A DNA stretch of 20,760 bases from Parcubacteria group bacterium (GTDB taxonomy: Bacteria; Patescibacteriota; Patescibacteriia; UBA2169). The translations under genes and the position numbers were made by a program. The notes beneath the pieces are model-generated. The model did no database searches, was not told where the DNA came from, and worked only from the letters and a program-made list of their open reading frames with translations. The stretch lies in NCBI GenBank assembly GCA_016177305.1, contig JACOVK010000009.1, positions 1-20,760 on the forward strand, written 5' to 3'. Shown in pieces: positions 15,101 through 20,429 of this stretch (its first letter is position 1; the number at the start of each line of letters is the position of its first letter).

Positions 15101-16006
15101 GTGGCCGCGGGCCAGGACATCACGCAGGGCCTGCCGCGCGTGGAAGAAATTTTTGAAGCGCGGCGCATCACCAAGGGCGCGGTGGTCAGCGAGATTACGG
15201 GCACGGTAAAGCGTTTGAGCGAAGAGGGCGGCAGCCGCGTTATAGAGGTTACCGCCGCTCTCAATAAGGAAGAAAAGTACAGCTTGGAAGAGCACGGAGA
15301 AGAGCAGTGCAAGGTGAGCGACGGGGACCGCGTGAAAAAGGGCGACGTGCTGTTTTCGGACGGAGATGACGTGGTGAATGCGACGATTGACGGCACGGTG
15401 AAAAAGACCAAGAAGTTCCTGCGCGTGGTGGCTGCTGCCGGGGATACGGTTTCCTATGCGGTTCCGGGGATGTTTTCCATTTTGGTTAAGGAAGGCGAGG
15501 TGGTGAGCCAGGGGGACGTGCTCACCGAGGGAAGCGTTGATCTGCACCAGCTGTACGCGCTGCGCGGCGAGGACGCGGCCAAGCGCTACATCATGCAGGA
15601 AATCCAGAATATCTACTCCAGCCAGGGCCAGAAACTCAATGACAAGCATCTGGAAATCATCGCGCGCCAGATGTTCTCGCGCGTGTACGTGAAAGAAGCC
15701 GGGGACACGGACTTTTTGCCCGGCGAAATCGTGGACCGCGCGCACTTCAACGCGGTCAACCGCGACACGCACAAGCAGAAAAAGCACGAGGCCCAGGGCG
15801 AGGTGCTCCTCCTTGGCGTTACTAAGGCATCGCTCTCCACGGAATCATTCCTCTCCGCGGCTTCGTTCCAGGAAACCGCGCGCGTCTTGATAGACGCGGC
15901 CATCTCGGGGCGCGTGGATCACCTCCGCGGCCTCAAGGAAAACGTCATCCTCGGCCGCCTGATTCCAGCGGGAACCGGTTTTGCCTCCCGCCACATACAA
16001 GACTAA
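12116..16006 (+). CDS. rpoC: RNA polymerase beta-prime subunit
   Basis: Largest core RNA polymerase subunit, holding the catalytic magnesium. 1296 residues. N-terminal zinc site with cysteines in CYCGKYK and VCDKCGVE (about 75-93); clamp and switch region [20 protein letters not shown]; active site [14 protein letters not shown] (about 543-556) with the three catalytic aspartates; second zinc site from DCGDTGG (about 871) and [14 protein letters not shown] (about 942-955); bridge helix and trigger loop around [20 protein letters not shown]; C-terminal [21 protein letters not shown]. A coiled stretch near residues 160-230 ([10 protein letters not shown] onward) is a lineage insertion in the clamp. 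It follows rpoB in one operon and ends eight bases from the stop of a convergent gene, with no terminator seen between them. Confidence 0.98.
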   Translation: [1296 protein letters not shown]

Positions 16007-16014
16007 CCTCCCCC

Positions 16015-16305
16015 TCAAGGATCATCCAATGTCCGGAAGAGATCTTCGGCCAACTTGAGCGCGTCCGCGGCCGCGTGCATGATTGCATCAAGCTCGCCGC
16101 GGTTTTCCGGGTCCGAAAGCTCGGTGTTGTTGTGGAAAATCTGGATGGCCCATTTGAGCGTTGCGAGGCGCACGCGGATGCGCTGCAGGGATTTTTTGGT
16201 GAACTCGTTTTTTTTCTTGTGCTGGTACCGGAGCGCTTCCAAGGCGGCCCGCAGTTCCCGGTCTCGCTCTAAAAGCTCGCGGATGGTTTTTTGGTATTGG
16301 TCCAT
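16015..16305 (-). CDS. Small helical hypothetical protein
   Basis: I do not recognise a family. 96 residues, no cysteine, strongly charged and predicted helical: heptad-like stretches at about 4-35 (TIRELLERDRELRAALEALR), a basic middle (KKKNEFTKKSLQRIRVRLATLKW) and an acidic C-terminal helix (DAIMHAAADALKLAEDLFRTLDD). No signal peptide or membrane segment, so probably cytosolic. It begins 23 bases after the mutY-like stop and may be co-transcribed, but it has its own promoter-like sequence at 16314-16342. Codon use and base composition match the neighbours, which supports a real gene. It converges on rpoC. Function unknown. Confidence 0.7.
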   Translation of the reverse strand: MDQYQKTIRELLERDRELRAALEALRYQHKKKNEFTKKSLQRIRVRLATLKWAIQIFHNNTELSDPENRGELDAIMHAAADALKLAEDLFRTLDDP

Positions 16306-16313
16306 ACGCGTGT

Positions 16314-16342
16314 ATGATACGACATTTTTCAGCCCGCCACAA
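16314..16342 (-). promoter_or_regulatory. Possible promoter of the 96-residue gene
   Basis: On the minus strand TATCAT (16314-16319, five of six) lies eight bases before the ATG, with TTGTGG (16337-16342) 17 bp upstream. The -35 is poor. If real, the transcript would be near-leaderless and start within the end of the mutY-like gene. Confidence 0.35.
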
Positions 16343-17192
16343 ATCCAGAGCCTTGTTTTTTGAGCAAGCCTTCTTTGCGCATCTGCTCAAGATTTTTTTG
16401 GACGGATGCAACGTCCGCGTGCAATTGCCGGGCAAGGGAGGGGAACGGCTGGTTGGGTTTCTCAAGCAGCAGCCGGATGATGGCGCCCCGAAGCTGCCGG
16501 TTTGAGCCTACAAACGGAGCCTGTTTCGTATGGCGGCTGCTCCTCCTGCTCGGATTGGGAAGCGTTCTCTTGAGATAGCTGCCATAGTCCATGAGTGCGG
16601 CATACCACTTCCGCGGATTGCCTGCGTCAAGCGTCTGCTCAATCAGCGGCACCAGTTGTTTGTCATCCACGCCTTTTTTGTTTGCGAAAAAGCGGTGCAG
16701 ATACACGGACCGTATGTTGGTTTCAATCATGGCAACCGGCTGGTTGAATGCGAACGCCGCAACCGCGGAGGCGGTGTACGCTCCGACACCCGGAAGCTTT
16801 CGGAGCGCGCTACTGTCGCGCGGCACGCGTCCGGCGTGTTCTTTGGCGATTGTTCGCGCCGCTTCATGCAGCAGTTTTGCACGGCGGTTGTACCCGAGGC
16901 CCTGCCACGCTCTCAGTACGCTCGCGAGCCGAGCGGCCGCGAGCGATCGGACCGTGGGGAAGCGTTTGATGAAGGTCGGATATTTTTCAGCAACGCGATC
17001 AGCCTGGGTCTGCTGGAGCATGATTTCGGAGACGAGGATGCGGTAGGGGTCGCGCGTCGCGCGCCACGGAAAAGAACGGGCGTGCTGTGCATAGTGCCCG
17101 TATACGGTAACGCGGAATGCGCGCACCGCTAGAGCGGCCAGCACGTTCTGCGGTTTAGAGCGCCTCTTGGGTTGTGGTCGCGGCTTCTGCAT
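16329..17192 (-). CDS. MutY-like adenine DNA glycosylase lacking the iron-sulfur cluster
   Basis: HhH-GPD base-excision-repair glycosylase; canonical MutY removes A opposite 8-oxoG. Present: the catalytic-Glu motif VSEIMLQQTQ (Glu56), helix-hairpin-helix LPGVGAYTAS (about 132-141), and YAALMDYGS. Different from E. coli MutY: the catalytic Asp (ILDGNVKR) is Glu157 in MIETNIRS; the four cluster cysteines after ALMDYGS are absent; and the C-terminus is a winged-helix-like segment (about 230-287, from GSNRQLRGAIIRLLL) instead of the NUDIX-like 8-oxoG reader. I start at ATG 17192, overlapping the DsbA-like gene by 38 bases; GTG 17144 would avoid overlap, and the frame is open to 17276. Substrate range is uncertain. 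Confidence 0.85.
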   Translation of the reverse strand: MQKPRPQPKRRSKPQNVLAALAVRAFRVTVYGHYAQHARSFPWRATRDPYRILVSEIMLQQTQADRVAEKYPTFIKRFPTVRSLAAARLASVLRAWQGLGYNRRAKLLHEAARTIAKEHAGRVPRDSSALRKLPGVGAYTASAVAAFAFNQPVAMIETNIRSVYLHRFFANKKGVDDKQLVPLIEQTLDAGNPRKWYAALMDYGSYLKRTLPNPSRRSSRHTKQAPFVGSNRQLRGAIIRLLLEKPNQPFPSLARQLHADVASVQKNLEQMRKEGLLKKQGSGFVAG

Positions 17193-18027
17193 CGTCCAGG
17201 CCTGTTTGGGCTTCCGGTTCGCCGACGAGAGAAACGAGCAGCGCTCTGAATGCATCGTAGCCCGCCGGGTTCGCAACCTTTTTGCCGTTTACCACAAACG
17301 TGGGAGTTCCGTTCACCCCGAGTTTTTTACCCGCGGCTTCGTGGCTTCGGATTGCGTCTTTTGCGGCGTTGGCGTTATAGTCCGCTTCAAACCGTACCAC
17401 GTCCAAGCCTATGTCCGCGGCATACCCCGCGAACAGGTCAAACGCCCCGGCCGAGCGGGACCACTCGTTCTGCCGTTCAAACAGCAGGTCGTGCATTGCC
17501 CAGAACGCGCCTTGCCTGCCCGCCGCTTCCGCGGCGCGGGCCGCGTTTTCGGCGTTCGGGTGTATGGCGCGCAAGGGGAAGTGCCGGTACGCGAATTGCA
17601 CGCTATCGCCGAACTCTTCGGTGAGCTGCTTGATGATCGGGTAGTAGGCCCCGCAGGCCGGGCACTGGAAGTCACTGTACTCAATAATCACGGCCTTGGC
17701 ATCTGCTCCGCCCTTGACCCAGTCGCCGGCAACAACCTCATTGGCCGGAGGAACGGTTGCGCTGCCGGCTGAATTTAGAGATGCCACGAGCCACCACAAC
17801 CCGAGCGCAACCGCACCGACCACCCCAACCCAGGCCAGCCGGGTTTTGGTTTTTTTCCCCCGTTCCGCCCGCTTGCGCTCATCGCGCTTCTGTTGCTTCT
17901 TGAGCGCCCGGCGCTGTTTTTTGGTCAATGTATCCGCCGGTCCGCCGGAGTGGCTGGATGGTGAAGGTTGCGGCGCTGCTTGGGCTTCTTGGGGCGGATT
18001 TTTCGTTTGTTGATTTTGTTCTTCCAT
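17155..18027 (-). CDS. Membrane-anchored DsbA-family thioredoxin-like protein
   Basis: Thiol-disulfide oxidoreductase of the DsbA/Thioredoxin_4 type, probably acting outside the membrane on secreted proteins. 290 residues. Residues 1-64 are Pro/Gln/Ser-rich, then strongly basic (KKQRRALKKQQKRDERKR), consistent with a cytoplasmic tail; one membrane segment follows at about 65-87 (LAWVGVVGAVALGLWWLVASL). The outer domain has the active site CPAC (about 121-124) after VIIEYSDFQ, the helical insertion with HPNAENAARAAEAA, and the cis-proline loop NGTPTFVVNG (about 238-247). It ends inside the start of the mutY-like gene. No partner DsbB/VKOR is in the window. Confidence 0.9.
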   Translation of the reverse strand: MEEQNQQTKNPPQEAQAAPQPSPSSHSGGPADTLTKKQRRALKKQQKRDERKRAERGKKTKTRLAWVGVVGAVALGLWWLVASLNSAGSATVPPANEVVAGDWVKGGADAKAVIIEYSDFQCPACGAYYPIIKQLTEEFGDSVQFAYRHFPLRAIHPNAENAARAAEAAGRQGAFWAMHDLLFERQNEWSRSAGAFDLFAGYAADIGLDVVRFEADYNANAAKDAIRSHEAAGKKLGVNGTPTFVVNGKKVANPAGYDAFRALLVSLVGEPEAQTGLDDAEAATTTQEAL

Positions 18028-18052
18028 GGGAAAGCAGAGGTATACCAGATCA

Positions 18053-18718
18053 CTACTGGTTTGATGAAATCGTGCCCTCTAAGATGTGGGACGCGGGCGC
18101 GGGGTTTCCGTCGTCCGGCTCTACGGTCAGAACGTACCGGTCGTGGTCAAGCAAATCAGTCCGCGAGAGGTAGGCGTTGACGTACTGGTTGTTGTGCATC
18201 ACCGCTTTTCCGGTGCTGATGACGCTCAAAGGATTGGTCCGCACCAGCGAGCCCTGGTACGAAAATCCTTCGCCAAGCGGCGGCAGGTCGTTGAACGCGG
18301 CATAGAGGTGGTAGACGCCGGTAATCACGTCCATGCCAACGCTGCCGCCCGCGGTGCCTCCCGAAACATCGGAGAGCGTTCCGGAATGCGTGAATTCAAT
18401 GTCCGTAAAATTTTGGATCCAGCCATTCTGCACGGCAATGGCCCGGCTGTCCGCGCTTTCGGCCGCGCCGCTCAAAAGCCCCGCGAGTTCAGTCGCCTGC
18501 GGACCGCGGGCGACTTTTTCTCCAAACAAGGATGGCGCGCCCTGGTTGCGCGAGACAAGCCAGATTCCTGCGGCAATCACTGCGATAACCATGATGGCGA
18601 GGGTGGTGCGGCCTCCGGGGCTGTCCGGGCCTTTCAAAGGCTTGGGCTCGCCGGTTTCGCCATGCGGGCGATTTTCGCGCTCATCGGCACTATGGTGAAC
18701 GGTGACGGGAATATCCAT
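18053..18718 (-). CDS. Single-pass membrane protein with RskA-like extracytoplasmic domain
   Basis: 221 residues from ATG 18718. The frame is open to 18817, but that extension overlaps the methyltransferase remnant. A Pro/Gly-rich, charged cytoplasmic part (1-40) is followed by one hydrophobic segment (about 41-58, LAIMVIAVIAAGIWLV) and an outer domain. The domain's end (GEGFSYQGSLVRTNP, then YVNAYLSRTDLLDHDRY, YVLTVEPDDGNPAPASHI) resembles the C-terminal domain of RskA-type anti-sigma factors. No zinc-binding anti-sigma helix (HxxxCxxC) is in the cytoplasmic part and no sigma factor is nearby, so an anti-sigma role is doubtful. Follows the remnant by ten bases and precedes the DsbA-like gene. 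Confidence 0.72.
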   Translation of the reverse strand: MDIPVTVHHSADERENRPHGETGEPKPLKGPDSPGGRTTLAIMVIAVIAAGIWLVSRNQGAPSLFGEKVARGPQATELAGLLSGAAESADSRAIAVQNGWIQNFTDIEFTHSGTLSDVSGGTAGGSVGMDVITGVYHLYAAFNDLPPLGEGFSYQGSLVRTNPLSVISTGKAVMHNNQYVNAYLSRTDLLDHDRYVLTVEPDDGNPAPASHILEGTISSNQ

Positions 18719-18728
18719 ACTCAAAAGA

Positions 18729-19010
18729 TTAATGATGTTTGGTGAGGCGGTAGGCGGCAATGCCGAACGCAACAGCCACGTTGAGCGATTCTTTGCGCCC
18801 GGCCATGGGAATTTCAATGATGCGGTCCGCGCGCTTCAGGATTGCCGGGGAAAGCCCCTTGACTTCATTGCCGAGAACGAGCGCGGATGCGGCTTGTTCG
18901 GTTTTTGAGAGGAGCGCGGTGCCGATGGAATGGGATTTTTTTGATTGCTCAAGCGCATATACAGTATACCCATTTTGTTTGAGCTTGTCTAAAAGCAGGC
19001 CCCTTGACAA
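18729..19010 (-). pseudogene. 5'-truncated SpoU/TrmH-type RNA 2'-O-methyltransferase
   Basis: About 93 residues match the C-terminal two-thirds of small SpoU methyltransferases: LLLDKLKQNGYTVYALEQ, then the knot motifs LVLGNEVKGLSPAILKRAD and IPMAGRKESLNVAVAFGIAAY. The first motif, with the conserved Asn/Arg of NxRSxxNVGxIxRT, is missing, and the family is normally about 150 residues. The frame is open to 19226, but the extra residues do not look like SpoU. Homology stops at the pyrB -35 box (19004-19009). The only start nearby is TTG 19010. It is probably a broken gene; the SAM-binding half is intact, so a short non-catalytic product cannot be ruled out. Confidence 0.7.
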
Positions 19011-19032
19011 TTCGCGGCTTTGCGAGTAGGCT
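19004..19032 (+). promoter_or_regulatory. pyrB promoter
   Basis: TTGACA (19004-19009, perfect) and TAGGCT (19027-19032, three of six) are 17 bp apart, giving a start near 19039, about 160 bases before pyrB. The weak -10 lowers confidence, but the leader downstream has the layout of an attenuator. Confidence 0.6.
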
Positions 19033-19043
19033 TGTGATGGCAC

Positions 19044-19100
19044 ATGTATATGAAACCGCAACAAATTATGCTCGCACAGGAGGGCGAGCTTGCTATTTGA
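19044..19100 (+). CDS. Putative pyrB leader peptide
   Basis: An ATG about five bases after the predicted transcript start opens an 18-codon frame, MYMKPQQIMLAQEGELAI, ending with TGA at 19098-19100, directly before the terminator stem at 19101. It is in a different frame from pyrB and too short to judge by coding statistics. A ribosome at its stop would cover the left arm of the terminator, as with the leader peptide of E. coli pyrBI. Role inferred from position only. Confidence 0.45.
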   Translation: MYMKPQQIMLAQEGELAI

Positions 19101-19121
19101 CCCGCCGATTTGGCGGGTTTT
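19070..19121 (+). terminator. pyrB attenuator: pause hairpin, U-rich tract, terminator
   Basis: Hairpin GCTCGC (19070-19075) / GCGAGC (19084-19089) is followed by the T-rich TTGCTATTTG, then the intrinsic terminator CCCGCC (19101-19106), loop GATTT, GGCGGG (19112-19117) and TTTT (19118-19121). The terminator lies about 78 bases before the pyrB ATG, inside its own leader, so it must act as an attenuator if the promoter at 19004 is used. Confidence 0.6.
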
Positions 19122-19143
19122 CGTTGCGCGTGCGTAGTGCCAT

Positions 19144-19198
19144 CCGGTTTTCAGGGGAAAGCCGGGAAACAGACCTTTCACAATTCGGGGAGATTGTG
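19144..19198 (+). promoter_or_regulatory. Hairpins around the pyrB ribosome binding site
   Basis: A nine-pair stem (19144-19152 with 19157-19165, one G-U pair) is followed by CACAAT (19179-19184) / ATTGTG (19193-19198). The loop of the second hairpin holds GGGGAG (19187-19192), a Shine-Dalgarno six bases before ATG 19199. It is the clearest ribosome site in the window and fixes the pyrB start. Confidence 0.6.
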
Positions 19199-20134
19199 AT
19201 GGAGTTGAAGCATGTGGTTGGTGCACAGCGGATTTCGCCTGCGGTGCTCAAGCGGCTGTTCCATACGGCGGACGAGATGCGGGCGCTGGTTCTCCGCGAG
19301 GGAGGTTCTGATACGCTCAAGCGGCGTGTCATGGCAACCCTTTTCTACGAGCCGAGCACGCGCACGAGGCTTTCGTTTGAGGCGGCCATGCGCCGGCTCG
19401 GAGGAAAGGTCATCACCACCGAAGCCGCGGCCGAGTTTTCTTCGGCAGTGAAGGGAGAGCGGCTGAAAGACACGATTCAGGTCGTGGGAGGGTACGCGGA
19501 CGTCATCGTGCTGCGGCACAAGAAGCAAGGGTCCGCGGCCAAAGCCGCGAGCGTGTCGTCGGTCCCCATCATCAACGCGGGCGATGGGGCGGGCCAGCAT
19601 CCCACGCAGATGATGCTGGATTTGTACACGATACAGAAAGAGATCGGGCGATTGGAGAATCTTGCTATTGCCATGGTAGGTGATCTGCGCAACGGCAGGA
19701 CGGTCCGGTCTTTGTGCTACATACTCACCAAGTTCCAGTCGCCGCGCCTGTATCTTGTCTCACCGCGTTCGCTTCGGATGCGCAAAGACATCAGAGCGTA
19801 CCTTCGGCGGCACGGGGTGCCGTTTGAAGAGTGTGATGACCTGCGTGAAGTCGCCGGCAGGGTAGACGTGGTGTACCTGACACGGGTGCAAGCAGAACGG
19901 ATGAAGGGGAAGTGTGTCCGGATGAACGGCAGGTTCCAGATGGATCCGTCTGTGCTTGAGCGTTTGCAGCAGCACGCCATCATCATGCATCCACTGCCTC
20001 GGGTTGATGAGATTCGGCAGCGGCGGCTCGTGGACATTGATCCGCGCGCTGCGTACTTCCGGCAGGCCCACAACGGCCTGTACGTGCGCATGGCCCTGCT
20101 CAAGATGATTCTAGCGCCGGACGCGCCGCTGTAA
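19199..20134 (+). CDS. pyrB: Aspartate carbamoyltransferase catalytic subunit
   Basis: Condenses carbamoyl phosphate and aspartate to N-carbamoyl-aspartate, the first committed step of pyrimidine synthesis, as a cytoplasmic trimer. 311 residues, usual length. Carbamoyl-phosphate site STRTR (53-57, in FYEPSTRTRLSFE), the 80s-loop lysine in SSAVKGERLKDT (Lys85), HPTQMMLDLYT (about 131-141), the aspartate-domain VGDLRNGRTVRSL, and HPLPRVDEI (about 263-271). ATG 19199 follows a GGGGAG Shine-Dalgarno; the frame is open back to 19004, but that stretch is promoter and leader DNA. No pyrI regulatory subunit or other pyr gene follows, so any feedback control would have to act elsewhere, for example on the leader. 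Confidence 0.97.
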   Translation: MELKHVVGAQRISPAVLKRLFHTADEMRALVLREGGSDTLKRRVMATLFYEPSTRTRLSFEAAMRRLGGKVITTEAAAEFSSAVKGERLKDTIQVVGGYADVIVLRHKKQGSAAKAASVSSVPIINAGDGAGQHPTQMMLDLYTIQKEIGRLENLAIAMVGDLRNGRTVRSLCYILTKFQSPRLYLVSPRSLRMRKDIRAYLRRHGVPFEECDDLREVAGRVDVVYLTRVQAERMKGKCVRMNGRFQMDPSVLERLQQHAIIMHPLPRVDEIRQRRLVDIDPRAAYFRQAHNGLYVRMALLKMILAPDAPL

Positions 20135-20160
20135 CGTGTCTTCTCCGGCATGTGCTCACC

Positions 20161-20194
20161 GACGGGACGCCCTTGGGCTTCCCGTCTTTTTTTT
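20161..20194 (+). terminator. Strong intrinsic terminator of pyrB
   Basis: Stem GACGGGA (20161-20167) / TCCCGTC (20180-20186) with an inner GCCC/GGGC pair, followed by a run of T residues from 20187 to 20194. It lies 26 bases after the pyrB stop. Confidence 0.95.
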
Positions 20195-20258
20195 GCCACA
20201 AAACATCCGCCGATGTCGGGTTGGTCGAAATTGTTAAACGAAGTGCGAACCTTTTATA

Positions 20259-20282
20259 CGCAAAACTGCTAGCAGTTTTGCG
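20259..20282. repeat. Perfect 24-bp palindrome
   Basis: CGCAAAACTGCT followed directly by its reverse complement, then GTTTTT on the plus strand. It could be a back-up terminator or a protein binding site. Centre at TGCTAGCA. Confidence 0.75.
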
Positions 20283-20288
20283 GTTTTT

Positions 20289-20335
20289 AGCGGGCGGGCG
20301 GAAGGAGGGTTTGGGGGGAATGCCGCCCGCCCGCT
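20289..20335. repeat. GC-rich inverted repeat with a G-rich loop
   Basis: Perfect 13-bp arms AGCGGGCGGGCGG (20289-20301) and CCGCCCGCCCGCT (20323-20335) enclose 21 bases that include AAGGAGGG and GGGGGG. G runs in the left arm and loop could also fold as a G-quadruplex. A six-codon frame (ATG 20320) follows the AAGGAGG, probably by chance. Confidence 0.65.
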
Positions 20336-20429
20336 TCTGAAACCTTCAAAAAATTCGCGGGCTCTCTCCCGCCAGCCGCCAGTTTTTGCCCCGCGCTACT
20401 GCGCGGACGCCGCCAAATATTTGTCAGAA

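Larger units (their letters stand above)
20195..20429. other. Structured non-coding region
   Basis: No gene supported in 235 bases. It holds a perfect 24-bp palindrome (20259-20282), a long inverted repeat (20289-20335) and small hairpins GCGGG/CCCGC (20357-20372) and CCGCGC/GCGCGG (20391-20406). A weak promoter-like pair, TTGTTA (20231-20236) and TTTATA (20253-20258), precedes the palindrome. A small RNA or a mobile-element edge is possible; neither is shown. Confidence 0.5.

Noticed and set aside
15047..15787. 246-residue minus-strand frame opposite rpoC
   Set aside because: Shadow of the GC-rich rpoC coding strand; no start signal and His/Val/Leu-rich composition typical of antisense frames.
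17193..17276. 28-residue N-terminal extension of the MutY-like protein
   Set aside because: It would overlap the DsbA-like gene by 122 bases and has no similarity to MutY.
19004..19198. 65-residue N-terminal extension of PyrB
   Set aside because: The stretch covers the promoter, attenuator and Shine-Dalgarno, and PyrB proteins normally begin near MELKHVVGAQ.
20152..20340. 62-residue plus-strand frame after pyrB
   Set aside because: It runs through the pyrB terminator and two palindromes and has no plausible start signal.
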